Assembly (NCBI RefSeq): GCF_020386975.1
Contig: NZ_JABFNK010000005.1
Span: 62,001-126,000 of the forward strand
From: Thermococcus bergensis
GTDB taxonomy: Archaea; Methanobacteriota_B; Thermococci; Thermococcales; Thermococcaceae
DNA length: 64,000 nt
Direction: 5' to 3'
Shown here piece after piece: positions 55,092 through 64,000 of this stretch. Each line of letters starts with the position of its first letter. Within the stretch, counting starts at the first letter, position 1. The notes under the pieces were generated by a model. That model made no database searches and had not been told where the DNA came from. It saw only the letters and a list, made by a program, of their open reading frames with translations. The position numbers and the translations under genes were made by a program.

Positions 55092-55676
55092 ATGAGGAAG
55101 CCCCTTCTTGTCTTGTTTCTTGTGATTGTCTTTTTGGCCTATTTCTCACGAGCTTCATTCTCTTACTTTTCTGACACCGAGAGTGTAACAATCAAACTAG
55201 TAGCCCCCGTGGAGTCCCCTTCCAGTGTTACCGTTCTCTACGAGAACGCAATGCTAACCTTTTTCTGTCACCTTCCCTGTTGTGATCAAAATGAGGAGAG
55301 CTCGGAGATAAGCGAGGTAGTGAGGGTGGTTAAAGAGAGCGAGAACAGCTCGGAGGGCCTTGAACAAGCCCCCGAATGCTTCAAAGAAATATGCAGTAGG
55401 GCTGTTCTATCGGGTATTTACATAAAGAGTGAGGACACCGTACTCCTTGAAAACATTACGGTGAAGTGGTGGGGTGAGGGAAGGCTTAATTGCATTAAAG
55501 TTGATAGCCTAACGTTCGAGGTAAATTCCACAGCCCCGGCCGAGGTTGAACTCGGTGTGACACTGGAGGATGGGCTACACTCTCTGGACTTCGGCTTTGA
55601 ATCCCTTACTTTACCTGCATTTGAAATAACCTTTACCTTCAGCGACCATGTGGAGACTATATACTTTATACCCTAG
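55092..55676 (+). CDS. SipW/TasA-type secreted protein, last residues replaced by IS982
   Basis: A 194-residue protein with a signal peptide followed by SFSYFSDTESVTIKLVAP, the SipW-cognate signal found in TasA/camelysin-type fibre subunits. The mature part is beta-rich with a Cys cluster (FCHLPCCDQNEE) and N-glycosylation sequons. IS982 copy 5 inserted at the 3' end and its terminal CCCTAG supplies the stop. Without the IS the gene would end IPCIEFKWV, so only the last seven residues are missing. It is probably processed by the signal peptidase at 56640. Confidence 0.7.
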   Translation: MRKPLLVLFLVIVFLAYFSRASFSYFSDTESVTIKLVAPVESPSSVTVLYENAMLTFFCHLPCCDQNEESSEISEVVRVVKESENSSEGLEQAPECFKEICSRAVLSGIYIKSEDTVLLENITVKWWGEGRLNCIKVDSLTFEVNSTAPAEVELGVTLEDGLHSLDFGFESLTLPAFEITFTFSDHVETIYFIP

Positions 55677-56600
55677 TTCCCACCACCTGTGAAGTTGTAT
55701 AATCTGTCCAGATTCACGGCCAGAATCGCCCCTAAAATCCTGACAGCTAACCCCCTCAAACTAACACTCCTGCTCGGCCTCAGAAGAAACTCAGAAAACT
55801 TCGAAAACAAAGTCTCAATCCTCCTGCGAAAGTCAGACAAGTACTTGTAAAACTTCTTCTCCTCCAGATTACTAACCTGATTCTCCCGCTTCACCGGCGT
55901 GTAAACAACGCCAAACTTCAGGAATTCCTCCTGAAGTTCTCTACTAACGTAACCCTTATCCAAAAACAGAAAACAGCCAGAAAACTCCTCAACAATCACC
56001 CAGAACTTTTCCCTGACAACACTCACATCATGCTTATTCGCCGGATCAACGGACAGCAAAGCCAGCAAATTTCCATCAGAGTAACAGGTCAGCTTGTACC
56101 CATAGTAAAACTTTTTTTAGAGGGAACAAACCCAACTGCGGGCTTTTCAGAGATGACTTCTGAAGAACCCTCCTTATCCTTCCTGTTTTTTCTGGCCAAC
56201 TCCTTGGTCTGAATGGGCTTTGAGTCCAGTATTCTAACGTATTCTCTGGCGTGTTTTTTGAATAATTCTTCCTGCGCTAGGAGCAGGAGTTTTTCGTGCC
56301 TGTTCAAGCGTTCTGTTAGTTTGTTGTACCTGATTTTGGGGAACAGCTTCATTTCTTCGATTAGGACTCTGTAAGCGTGCTTGTAAACTCCGTTAAAGTG
56401 CAAGTGTGCTAGTATTGCGAAGGTTATTAGGTCGTAGAGGCTGATTATTTCCCTGTGAGTGTTTTTCGGGTAGTGTTTGCTGATTATCGGATAGATTTCG
56501 GATTTTATGATCAGGATTTCCTGCTGAAAGTTCATAACAACCACCAATCAACCAAAAGACTTAAGTGCTTATAACTCTAACGATCTAATGGGAACTAGGG
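55671..56600 (-). mobile_element. IS982-type element, copy 5
   Basis: 930 bp in minus orientation. Left ACCCTAGTTCCCA at 55671, right TGGGAACTAGGG to 56600. An 8-bp target duplication TACTTTAT lies at 55663-55670 and 56601-56608. It separates the secreted protein gene from the signal peptidase gene and probably breaks their cotranscription. Confidence 0.93.
55673..56535 (-). CDS. IS982-family transposase, copy 5, joined by a -1 frameshift
   Basis: First frame ATG 56535 to a stop at 56089; second frame ends at 55673. A7 run in coding orientation at 56112-56118. The protein is identical or nearly so to copy 2, so these two probably share a recent source. Confidence 0.88.
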
Positions 56601-56639
56601 TACTTTATACCTTGCATTGAATTCAAGTGGGTGTAGTAG

Positions 56640-57569
56640 ATGAGGGTAAAATATCTTGTGTTGCTCGTCCTCCTTCTTCCAGTCTTCTTGTTGTTGCCCT
56701 ATTCTGGAAATCTTGAGCTCCTAGTAGTTTTAAGCGGAAGCATGCAGCCTCTTTTCAACCCAGGCGATGTGATAGTTGTAGAGAGGGTGAACGCGAGTTC
56801 CATAGCTGTGGGTGACGTTGTGGCATTCCGTCCGCCAGATGCTAAGGACGAAAAGATCCTTGTCACACACCGAGTTGTGGAAATCCTTGTGAATGAGAGC
56901 GGAAGATATTTCCAGACGAGAGGAGACAACAATGAAGACGTCGACCCCTTCTTAGTACCTGCAGAGAATGTGGTTGGCAAAGCTATTTTTTCGATACCTT
57001 ATCTTGGCTACCTTACGAGACACAACCACAGCAGGACAGCTAGACTTCTTGTTTACATATTCCTGATCTTTATTCCCGGGGTTATGCTGATATATGGGGA
57101 GATATACTACTTAATGCACTACTCTCCGCGGATAGAAAGGATGAAAGAGAAAGATAAGCGCCGGAGGGCGAGGACTGTGGATGTTGTATTCTTTAAACGA
57201 GTTCTTGGAATCTTTCTTGTTATTTTCACAGTCACCACGGTCCTTTTTCACCCTCTCTTGGAAGAAGACAATAATGGAATTACCAACAAAGGGTTCCTTC
57301 CGGTTCTGGTCCTCAGGAACGATGTTCCCAATTACTCTTATCTTTCTCCTGGAGAAATCTATGGGGGAAATTACGAAGTTGCGGTTAACGCAGCTCTCCC
57401 GGTAATGTGGATTGTCCGTGCCTACGAGATCAATCCTTTTATAGTTAAATCGCTAAATGTTATATTATCTTTGCTGTTAACTCTGATCATGTTTCCTCTC
57501 TGGGTAAAAGAGTTTCCGAACGTAAAAAATCGACGCAGGAGGCGACATCATGGAACTCTGGGAATATAA
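56640..57569 (+). CDS. Signal peptidase I, archaeal/SEC11 type, with extended membrane C-terminus
   Basis: A 309-residue membrane protease. The nucleophile is Ser34 in VVLSGSMQPLFNPGDVIVVE, followed by LVTHRVVEI with the SEC11-type His in place of Lys, and RGDNNEDVDPFLVP. Beyond the usual 150 residues it has three more membrane helices and an extracytoplasmic segment, as in SipW-associated enzymes. It lies between the SipW-type secreted protein and a DUF5305 gene, so it likely processes that protein rather than general cargo. ATG 56640 is preceded by a TAGTAG stop pair; the ribosome binding site is weak. Confidence 0.85.
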   Translation: MRVKYLVLLVLLLPVFLLLPYSGNLELLVVLSGSMQPLFNPGDVIVVERVNASSIAVGDVVAFRPPDAKDEKILVTHRVVEILVNESGRYFQTRGDNNEDVDPFLVPAENVVGKAIFSIPYLGYLTRHNHSRTARLLVYIFLIFIPGVMLIYGEIYYLMHYSPRIERMKEKDKRRRARTVDVVFFKRVLGIFLVIFTVTTVLFHPLLEEDNNGITNKGFLPVLVLRNDVPNYSYLSPGEIYGGNYEVAVNAALPVMWIVRAYEINPFIVKSLNVILSLLLTLIMFPLWVKEFPNVKNRRRRRHHGTLGI

Positions 57570-58584
57570 TCTGCTCTCTAGAGTGAAAAGGGTGTGGGTA
57601 CTCCTTACGGTAATCTTTCTGATTTTATCGGCGGCTTCTGGCTACGGGTATTATACAACTCCTCCTATCCAAGACTCAAAAGTAAAGATCACCAGCACCC
57701 TCTACACGTGGTCTGGGGAGTTGGAGGGTAGGGGTGTTGTTCTAAAGCCGAACCCTCTTTGGGAAGTCGGAAAGAAAGTCGAACTTCCAATTTACCCATT
57801 ATCAATTACCCCACTTGCGGAGGTAGAACTCAAGTTTAACGTCACTGGTAAAGATGTTAGGCTCCAGTTTGAGAGGGACATCAAAGCAGTTTATTATCTT
57901 TCCTACGAGGATAAACGAGTCATAGAAGAAGTCTATAAGGTGATTTCTAACACTTCAGTTGGGAGCTGCTTTTCTGAACATCTTACACTCGACGTTAATG
58001 ATATATTTGACCGGATTGAGGAGGCAAGGAATGTCCTTAGGCTTCCAAGGGAAAAGATAGGCGTTGAAATTATTGGGAAAGTGAGATACTCCGGTACTGT
58101 AGATGGGAAGCCTGTCAAAGGTTCTCAGGAGTTCAAGGGTTCGATAAGCTTTCCCTACGAGGCATTTTACATGATTTCTGGGGAAAACAAAAATGGTACC
58201 GAGACCTTTACTGAGACTACCTCGAAGACCAGCCCGGCAAATCAAAAGAAGCGAACCGTTTTGCTCTCGCTATCTTTGCTCTTTGGGGTACTCGCAGTAG
58301 GGACTGCAATTATTGGTACGAAGTTCAAGCCAAACTTATACGACATTCAAGAGTTGGCCTTTAGAAGAGAACGTAGGAAGCTCTCCAAGTGGATAAGCAG
58401 TGGAAAGTTGCCTACTATCCTCCCTTCAGAGAAGGTGGAGTTGGCAAGTCTTACAGACCTAGTGGAAGCGGCAATAGATATGAATAAGCGCGTGATTTAT
58501 GATTCCGAAGAGCATATCTACTTCTTTCTCAGTGAAGGAGTGCTATATTACTTTAAGGAGAGGAGTATCGGAGAAAAGAAATGA
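57550..58584 (+). CDS. DUF5305 membrane protein
   Basis: A 344-residue protein with an N-terminal helix (VWVLLTVIFLILSAASGYGYY), a large extracytoplasmic beta domain and a second helix (LLSLSLLFGVLAVGTAIIG) before a cytoplasmic tail of about 80 residues. This layout and the context fit DUF5305, which is often next to SipW-type signal peptidases in archaea. It overlaps the signal peptidase gene by 20 bases. Its stop codon lies inside the target duplication of the following MITE-like element. Confidence 0.7.
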   Translation: MELWEYNLLSRVKRVWVLLTVIFLILSAASGYGYYTTPPIQDSKVKITSTLYTWSGELEGRGVVLKPNPLWEVGKKVELPIYPLSITPLAEVELKFNVTGKDVRLQFERDIKAVYYLSYEDKRVIEEVYKVISNTSVGSCFSEHLTLDVNDIFDRIEEARNVLRLPREKIGVEIIGKVRYSGTVDGKPVKGSQEFKGSISFPYEAFYMISGENKNGTETFTETTSKTSPANQKKRTVLLSLSLLFGVLAVGTAIIGTKFKPNLYDIQELAFRRERRKLSKWISSGKLPTILPSEKVELASLTDLVEAAIDMNKRVIYDSEEHIYFFLSEGVLYYFKERSIGEKK

Positions 58585-58589
58585 ACTTC

Positions 58590-58790
58590 GGTACTGTCAG
58601 GATAAATGTGGCATTACCTCCTGGTCAACCAGAAAAATAGGTCGCTTCTCGCGGGATTTCTTTTGCTATTTTTGAATGGCTTCCCAGACGGTTGTGTGGC
58701 TGATTCCGAGGATTCTAGCGGGGGTTGTTTCGGCGGAAAGTCTGGGATTTAAACCTGACGCCACACAGCTTATCCTGTCCTGATGATATC
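58590..58790. mobile_element. MITE-like internally deleted derivative of an IS6-family element, 201 bp
   Basis: Flanked by an exact 8-bp direct repeat TGAACTTC at 58582-58589 and 58791-58798. The left end GGTACTGTCAGGATAA resembles the IS6 terminal repeat GATACTGTTAGGATAA; the right part reads, on the minus strand, AGGATAAGCTGTGTGGCGTC, matching the IS6 left end and subterminal region. In between, the minus strand encodes ARILGISHTTVWEAIQK, the remains of the IS6 transposase helix-turn-helix. There is no intact transposase, so movement would need one in trans. It sits just before alaS. Confidence 0.75.
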
Positions 58791-58857
58791 TGAACTTCAA
58801 ACGAAAGTCTTTTTAGCATCATTGTGGACTAAGGCTAGTAGCAAGAAGGTGATGATC

Positions 58858-61587
58858 ATGAGTATGGACATGAGCACAAGGATGTTTAAGGAAGAAGGGT
58901 GGATAAGGAAAACCTGTAAAGTCTGTGGAAAGCCCTTCTGGACGCTGGATCCGGATAGGGAAACCTGTGGAGATCCTCCATGTGATGAGTATGAGTTCAT
59001 AGGTAAGCCGGGAATCCCGAAGAAGTACACCCTCGACGAGATGCGCGAGAAGTTTTTGAGCTTTTTTGAGAGAAAAGGACATGGGAGAGTTAAGCGCTAT
59101 CCCGTGTTGCCCAGATGGAGAGACGATGTGCTCCTCGTTGGAGCCAGCATAATGGACTTCCAGCCGTGGGTTATAAGCGGCGAAGCCGACCCTCCAGCAA
59201 ATCCACTCGTTATAAGCCAGCCTTCGATAAGATTTACCGACATAGACAACGTTGGAATCACCGGCAGACACTTCACGATATTTGAAATGATGGCGCACCA
59301 TGCCTTCAACTATCCAGGAAAGCCGATTTACTGGATGGATGAGACCGTCGAATATGCCTACGAGTTTTTCACAAAAGACCTTGGAATGAAGGGAGAAGAC
59401 ATAACTTTCAAGGAGAACCCATGGGCTGGTGGAGGAAACGCTGGTCCGGCTTTTGAGGTTCTTTACCGCGGTTTGGAAGTGGCTACTCTGGTTTTCATGC
59501 AGTATAAGCTGGCTCCTCCGGATGCCGATCCTTCCCAGGTCGTAGAGATCAAAGGAAATAAATACGTTCCGATGGAGACTAGGGTGGTTGACACTGGATA
59601 CGGTCTTGAGAGGCTTGTATGGATGAGCCATGGTACTCCAACGGCCTATGACGCGGTTCTGGGCTACGTCATAGAACCCCTCAAAAAGATGGCCGGAATT
59701 GAAAAAATAGACGATAGAATCCTTATGGAGAACTCAAAACTAGCAGGAATGTTTGATATTGAGGACATGGGCGATTTGAGAGTACTGAGGGAGACCGTTG
59801 CAAAGAGAGTTGGAATTGACGTGGAAGAGCTCACCAGGCTCATTAGGCCATACGAGCTGATATATGCAATAGCTGACCATACAAAGGCCTTAACGTTCAT
59901 GCTTTCCGATGGAGTTGTGCCTTCAAACGTTAAAGCTGGTTATCTCGCCAGATTGCTCATAAGAAAGAGCATAAGACACCTCAGAGAGTTAGGTTTAGAG
60001 ATTCCCCTGAGTGAGATAGTTGCAATGCACATAGAGGCTCTGCACAAGACTTTCCCCGAGTTCAAAGAAATGGAAGACGTTGTTCTTGATATGGTCAACG
60101 TTGAGGAAAAGAAGTACATGGAAACCTTAGAGAGGGGAAGCGGACTAGTCAAGAGAGAAATAGAGAAGCTTAAGAAGCAGGGCATCAATGAGCTCCCATT
60201 GGAGAAGCTCCTCCTCTTCTATGAGAGCCATGGTTTGACCCCTGAAATAGTTAAAGAGATTGCAGAAAAGGAAGGCATGAAAGTCAAGGTTCCGGACAAC
60301 TTCTACAGCCTAGTTGCCAAAGAGGCTGAAAAGACTGCCAAAAAAGAAGAGGAGAAGAGAATAGTGGACTTTGAGCTTGTTCAAGACTTGCCAGATACGA
60401 GAACCCTCTACTATGAGGATCCGTTTATGAAGGAGTTTGATGCAAAGGTGCTTAAGGTAATAGATGACTGGGTGATTTTAGACCAGACAGCGTTTTATCC
60501 CGAAGGCGGAGGTCAGCCCTGTGATCTGGGAGAGCTAAACGGCGTTAAGGTGCTCGATGTCCAGAAAGTTGGCAAGGTAATACTCCACAAAGTGGAGAAG
60601 CCTGAGGCTTTCAAAGAAGGTGACAGCGTTCACGGAAAAATTGACTGGGAGAGGAGAATACAGCACATGAGACACCACACCGGTACTCACGTCCTTATGG
60701 GGGCTCTCGTAAGGGTTCTCGGAAAACACGTCTGGCAGGCGGGTTCTCAATTAAGCGCCGACTGGGCTAGATTAGATATAGCTCACTACAAGCGCATCAG
60801 CGAAGAGGAGCTCAAGGAGATAGAGCTCTTAGCGAATAGAGTCGTAATGGAAGACAGGGAAGTAAAATGGGAATGGCTGCCGAGAACTGAGGCAGAGCAA
60901 AAGTACGGCTTTAGGCTCTACCAGGGTGGAGTAGTGCCAGGAAGGGTAATTAGAGTGCTTAACATCAAAGACTGGGATGTGCAAGCTTGTGGAGGTACCC
61001 ACTTGCCTAGAACAGGTTTGATAGGCCCAATAAAAATACTCAGGACGGAAAGAATACAGGATGGGGTTGAGAGAATCATATTTACATGTGGCGAGGCAAC
61101 CATCAAGGAATGGCAGAAGGAGAGGGAAATATTAAGCAGAACGAGTGAAGTATTTAGAGTACCTCCAGAGAAGCTGCCAGAGACCGCAGAGAGGTTCTTT
61201 GAGGAATGGAAGCAAGCAAGGAAAGAAGTGGAGAAGCTCAACAAAGAACTTGCGAAGCTTTTAGTCTATGAGCTCGAGAGCAAAGTTGAAAAGATAGGGG
61301 AGATTGAGTTCATTGGAGCTATAGTGGAGGGAGAGATAGATCACTTGAGAGAAGCGGCACTCGAACTCAAGAAACCAAAGAGAGTTGTTGCTTTGATAAG
61401 TGAAGACAGCAAAGCCGTTGTGGTCAGCGTTGGTGATGAACTGCCACACAAAGCCGGCGATTTGGTAAAGACAATCACGAAGATTGCGGGTGGAGGCGGA
61501 GGAGGTAAGAAAGATCTCGCTCAAGGAAAGATAAAGAACGTCCTAAAGGCTAAGGAAGCTTTAGAAGAGCTCAAAAAGGCTCTCTAA
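58858..61587 (+). CDS. alaS: Alanyl-tRNA synthetase, full length
   Basis: A 909-residue class II synthetase that charges tRNA-Ala and edits Ser- and Gly-tRNA-Ala. It has the archaeal N-terminal zinc-binding segment ([19 protein letters not shown]), catalytic core motifs ([43 protein letters not shown]), the editing domain with RHHTGTHVL and CGGTHL, and the C-Ala domain with [13 protein letters not shown]. Start at 58858 follows GGTGATGATC; an in-frame ATG at 58783 lies in the MITE. Its C-terminal half is duplicated at 51140-52500. Confidence 0.96.
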   Translation: MSMDMSTRMFKEEGWIRKTCKVCGKPFWTLDPDRETCGDPPCDEYEFIGKPGIPKKYTLDEMREKFLSFFERKGHGRVKRYPVLPRWRDDVLLVGASIMDFQPWVISGEADPPANPLVISQPSIRFTDIDNVGITGRHFTIFEMMAHHAFNYPGKPIYWMDETVEYAYEFFTKDLGMKGEDITFKENPWAGGGNAGPAFEVLYRGLEVATLVFMQYKLAPPDADPSQVVEIKGNKYVPMETRVVDTGYGLERLVWMSHGTPTAYDAVLGYVIEPLKKMAGIEKIDDRILMENSKLAGMFDIEDMGDLRVLRETVAKRVGIDVEELTRLIRPYELIYAIADHTKALTFMLSDGVVPSNVKAGYLARLLIRKSIRHLRELGLEIPLSEIVAMHIEALHKTFPEFKEMEDVVLDMVNVEEKKYMETLERGSGLVKREIEKLKKQGINELPLEKLLLFYESHGLTPEIVKEIAEKEGMKVKVPDNFYSLVAKEAEKTAKKEEEKRIVDFELVQDLPDTRTLYYEDPFMKEFDAKVLKVIDDWVILDQTAFYPEGGGQPCDLGELNGVKVLDVQKVGKVILHKVEKPEAFKEGDSVHGKIDWERRIQHMRHHTGTHVLMGALVRVLGKHVWQAGSQLSADWARLDIAHYKRISEEELKEIELLANRVVMEDREVKWEWLPRTEAEQKYGFRLYQGGVVPGRVIRVLNIKDWDVQACGGTHLPRTGLIGPIKILRTERIQDGVERIIFTCGEATIKEWQKEREILSRTSEVFRVPPEKLPETAERFFEEWKQARKEVEKLNKELAKLLVYELESKVEKIGEIEFIGAIVEGEIDHLREAALELKKPKRVVALISEDSKAVVVSVGDELPHKAGDLVKTITKIAGGGGGGKKDLAQGKIKNVLKAKEALEELKKAL

Positions 61588-61613
61588 TCTTTTAAATTTT
61601 TGGAGGGTTTGGG

Positions 61614-61979
61614 ATTAGAATAAGAGCTCTCACTGAAGAATTAAGCAGAACTGCTGAAGAAATGGGTTTTAAAGCCCTTAAGGAGTTCTCCACGAAGGAT
61701 AATGCAAGAATAGATCTGGCTGTTTTGAGAGGAGACGAGGAAATTCTGGCAATTGAATTTGAGAACTCCTACAAATGGATAAAGCAGAGGATCCTCTACA
61801 ATGGGATAAAGGCTCACCGCGCTGGCTTTAAACACCTCTGGGTGGTTTACCCCTTTAGGAACGATCCTTTGAGAAAAAGCTGGGTTGAGGAGTATCTCAA
61901 GGAGCTCGGTGTTGAGGTGGAGATTGTCTCTCCAGAGGGCATTGGGAAAAAGTTCAGGGAGTTTTTGAGTTTGATTTAG
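61614..61979 (+). CDS. PD-(D/E)XK-like small protein, copy 2
   Basis: Paralogue of the gene at 52527, in the same position after alaS. ATG 61662 gives 105 residues; the same 16 codons upstream are open from an ATT at 61614 behind GGAGGG. NARIDLAVLRGDEEILAIEFENSYKW carries the Asp-Xn-Glu-x-Glu pattern. The two proteins differ at scattered positions (for example KGHEK versus RGDEE, GWVNDYFREL versus SWVEEYLKEL), but the first 130 bases after the alaS stop are almost identical, which suggests gene conversion across this stretch. Confidence 0.6.
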   Translation: MRIRALTEELSRTAEEMGFKALKEFSTKDNARIDLAVLRGDEEILAIEFENSYKWIKQRILYNGIKAHRAGFKHLWVVYPFRNDPLRKSWVEEYLKELGVEVEIVSPEGIGKKFREFLSLI

Positions 61980-62079
61980 GTTTTGTGAGAGATTGCTATT
62001 TAGGAAGTTATCCTCGATGGAGCAAGCATTCTTTGATTCGTCCATAAAAAATGCATTATGAAGGGGCGATCGAAGTTGC

Positions 62080-62538
62080 TTACTCCCTCTTTCTGAACCT
62101 AGCCGTTATTGTTTCGTTGGTTCTCCAGAATGGTAGTTTGCTGGCTTTGATTTCGATTTTTGCGGAACCCTTATTGAGAACGACCTCTTTTGCTAGCTCA
62201 CTTGGTAGCTGGAACTGGATGTATATCTCTTCAGGGAGTTCGTCTTTCTTGACCGTGATCTTGAACTTATCGGTCCCATTTATGTTCTCATCGCCATAGC
62301 GTACGAGGTATGATGTGCCTTCAGGAAAAATGATCTCGAGGTTAAAGTTGTCAACGTAGGGGGTGATCTTCAGCCCGAAGAGAGCGGTTCCGTCTGAGGT
62401 TATGTATGTCACGCTTTCATTATTTGTATAGAAAACGTCTATGTAGGAGAAGCTTGCGGGTGGTAGCTCTGCTGTATTGACTGCGTATGCTAGGAGGCTG
62501 AGTGTTATGAGGATAAGCACAAGCATCGTTTTGTTCAT
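62080..62538 (-). CDS. Hypothetical secreted or lipid-anchored protein
   Basis: A 152-residue protein with a signal peptide (TMLVLILITLSLLAYAVNTA) and a beta-rich mature part containing N-glycosylation sequons (TNNES, ENINGTD, RTNET). It resembles no family I know. Preceded by GGGGTGAAA. It is monocistronic, between the nuclease-like gene and the Nif3 gene. Confidence 0.6.
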   Translation of the reverse strand: MNKTMLVLILITLSLLAYAVNTAELPPASFSYIDVFYTNNESVTYITSDGTALFGLKITPYVDNFNLEIIFPEGTSYLVRYGDENINGTDKFKITVKKDELPEEIYIQFQLPSELAKEVVLNKGSAKIEIKASKLPFWRTNETITARFRKRE

Positions 62539-62584
62539 TTTTTCACCCCAGGGGATTGTGTGGGATGGCTATATAACATTTCTC

Positions 62585-63343
62585 TTATAATCCTGTCGGC
62601 TCGTCTATAAAGAAAACGCTCACCCCAAATCTCTCCTCCAGCAAGGGCATTAGTGCTTTAACACCAAGGGTTTCTGTGGCGTAATGTCCTGCTGCTATAA
62701 CATTTAGCCTCCCTTCCTTGGCTGTGTGATAGTCGTCGTGCAGAAATTCACCTGTTATGAAAAGGTCAACGCCTTTTTCTATCGCTTCCGGTATGGCAAA
62801 CCCTCCCCTGCCGCTGACCACGGCGACGCTCTTTATTTCCTCGACCCCGAATTCATAGCCTTTTACATAGTCAGTTTTCAGCTTTTCCACGAGTATCTGG
62901 GCAACCAGAGGCAATGGTTTTGGCTCTTGAAACTCTCCCAGGTATCCAATTTTTATGCCATTATATCCTCCGAAAGGCTCCTTTGGCTCCAAACCTAAGA
63001 GTTTCAACAGCTGTGCGTTGTTTCCTACCTCAGGATGAACGTCAAGGGGCAGATGGGCGGCGTAGAGGTTTATCTCGTTTTCGAGGAGAAACTTAAGCCT
63101 TTTTTGTACAAGCCCTCTGACGTACTCTATTCCTCCCCATATTAGGCCGTGGTGCACTATCAGCATGTCTGCTCCTAAAGCCTTGGCTTTGACAAAGGTG
63201 TCCATGCAGGCATCAACTGCAAAGGCAATCTTCTCTATCTCTTCTTTTCCTTCTACCTGCAATCCATTTCGGGATTTGTCAGGAAAAGAGCCTATGCTCA
63301 GGTACTCGTCAAGGAACGCAACAATCTCCGCTCTGCTTACCAT
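62585..63343 (-). CDS. Nif3-like dinuclear metal centre protein
   Basis: A 252-residue NIF3/DUF34 protein. Metal ligands are visible in DMLIVHHGLIWGG (His-His), AAHLPLDVHPEVGNNAQL (Asp) and, near the C-terminus, GHYATETLGVKAL (His and Glu). The family forms toroidal hexamers with two metal ions per subunit; it is often annotated as GTP cyclohydrolase I type 2, but that activity is doubtful and its real role is unknown. Start at 63343 follows AGGTGA. Confidence 0.9.
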   Translation of the reverse strand: MVSRAEIVAFLDEYLSIGSFPDKSRNGLQVEGKEEIEKIAFAVDACMDTFVKAKALGADMLIVHHGLIWGGIEYVRGLVQKRLKFLLENEINLYAAHLPLDVHPEVGNNAQLLKLLGLEPKEPFGGYNGIKIGYLGEFQEPKPLPLVAQILVEKLKTDYVKGYEFGVEEIKSVAVVSGRGGFAIPEAIEKGVDLFITGEFLHDDYHTAKEGRLNVIAAGHYATETLGVKALMPLLEERFGVSVFFIDEPTGL

Positions 63344-63481
63344 CTTGTTCACCTTTTAATAGTTGCTTTTCTTGTGTTTAAATGTTTTTCATGGGCTTAG
63401 GCACTTGCCTAAAAATGTGCCAACTGTAGTCGAAAGTTTTAAATAGAAACGATGTAAAAGTTGCTATTTGGTGAAATCACC

Positions 63482-63775
63482 ATGAGTAAGGTAAAGCAAA
63501 ATCTATACGAAATTTTTGGGGAAGTTATAGCAGAACACGATTTTATAAAAGCATTCCTAATAACAAGCGCATTGGCATTTCTAATGTACTTTAGCGCTCC
63601 ACAGATAGTTCGTATGATTGGGAGGGAAGATTTGTTGAATGCCCTAAGAGTAACGTTAGGTGCCTTCGGAGCATTTTTGGGATTTATAGTATCAACAGCA
63701 ACAATTGAACCAAAAAGGGTTGTGGAGGAGGAGGGCGTGTTTAGTTTCACCCCCTGTTATTTAAACAGTATTTGA
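63482..63775 (+). pseudogene. Membrane protein gene truncated by IS type A, copy 3
   Basis: ATG 63482 starts a protein with two hydrophobic segments (FLITSALAFLMYFSAP and LGAFGAFLGFIVSTATI). After residue 84 (RVVEEE) the frame enters the IS and ends with 14 IS-encoded residues (GVFSFTPCYLNSI and stop). The original 3' end is beyond the element, outside the window. Function unknown. Confidence 0.65.
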
Positions 63776-64000
63776 CTCTGAGGAGGATTTTCAGACCATA
63801 ACACATTACCCCAAGCAGGATTCGGGTTACAGTAGTCTTTTTCAGAAAACAGGGGATCCTACTGCCAAACCACGTTGTAAACGCACCCCAGAACCCCTCA
63901 TGAGGATTCCTATGCCTGTACTCTTCTTCAGAAAACACTCTGTCTCTCTTCTTACTACCAAAACCACCTGGAGCGTTCTTAGTTTTCTTAACAATCGGCC
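63733..64000 (-). mobile_element. DDE-type IS (type A), copy 3, partial at window edge
   Basis: Starts with GGGCGTGTTTA at 63733 on its right end and matches copies 1 and 2 to the end of the window. The coding strand is minus; only the 3' part of the transposase is included (stop at 63747). The amino acids match copy 2 (RHRNP variant). The left end and target duplication lie outside the window. Confidence 0.9.

Noticed and set aside
52893-58780. Integrated plasmid or provirus between the two alaS copies
   Set aside because: The truncated alaS copy lies before the full one, which does not fit simple Campbell integration into alaS, and there is no integrase, replication or capsid gene between them.

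Overview
The window is chromosomal DNA of a hyperthermophilic euryarchaeon of the order Thermococcales, probably a low-GC Thermococcus or close relative. The evidence is ADP-forming acyl-CoA synthetase, archaeosine synthase ArcS, CarS for ether lipids, Kae1, archaeal CoaD, eL41, a protein with a Thermococcaceae-type CGP-CTERM tail, tRNAs with encoded CCA, TATA/BRE promoters, GGTGA-type ribosome binding sites, and a CRISPR repeat of the Pyrococcus/Thermococcus type. The species cannot be fixed from the sequence alone.

Layout. 1-1.4 kb: partial FmdE-like gene and a complete IS6-family element just upstream of an intron-containing tRNA-Trp. 1.7-4.6 kb: Lrp regulator, an IS982-type element with a second IS nested in it, and the NTP pyrophosphatase gene whose 3' end the IS rewrote. 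4.6-9 kb: adenosine-specific kinase, a SPASM-like protein, the moaE-moeB-moaD cluster, carS and a small MarR/GbsR-like regulator operon preceded by a perfect palindrome. 9-13.2 kb: two B12-binding radical SAM genes (one frameshifted, one unusually GC-rich) and another IS. 13.3-20.1 kb: RND/MMPL exporter operon with the same palindrome at its promoter, a split CARDB-type membrane protein, and a LEA14-like gene cut by IS982. 20.1-25.4 kb: housekeeping genes (NSUN6-like methyltransferase, flippase-like protein, NAD kinase, DUF835, kae1). 25.5-27.3 kb: CRISPR array of 28 repeats with no cas genes; IS982 sits in its upstream region. 28.7-47.4 kb: mostly metabolic, RNA-modification and envelope genes, a tRNA-Pro, a TnpB element with a ribbon-helix-helix gene, a degenerate secreted-protein gene, and the tiny eL41 gene. 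47.7-51.1 kb: nitrilase, then a foreign island with remnants of a type I restriction system around an intact DUF262 (GmrSD-like) gene. 51.1-62 kb: a partial alaS copy plus a nuclease-like gene, small membrane proteins, a SipW/TasA-like secretion operon broken by IS982, a MITE-like IS6 derivative, then full-length alaS with a second copy of the nuclease-like gene. 62-64 kb: secreted protein, Nif3-family protein and a membrane-protein gene cut by a third copy of the nested IS type.

Three signals stand out. First, about 2,354 bases (48786-51139) contain no CpG dinucleotide at all, covering the DUF262 gene and the HsdR fragment; flanking DNA has CpG at normal-looking density. Second, a freestanding AlaRS editing plus C-Ala module, with all metal-binding residues visible, arose as a partial duplicate of alaS and shows tracts of identity to the full gene that suggest gene conversion. 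Third, transposition has repeatedly reshaped the region: five IS982-type copies, three copies of another DDE element, one IS6 element, one IS6-derived MITE and TnpB material, with target duplications readable for most. Both multi-copy IS families keep an A7 run where a -1 shift joins two frames of the transposase.
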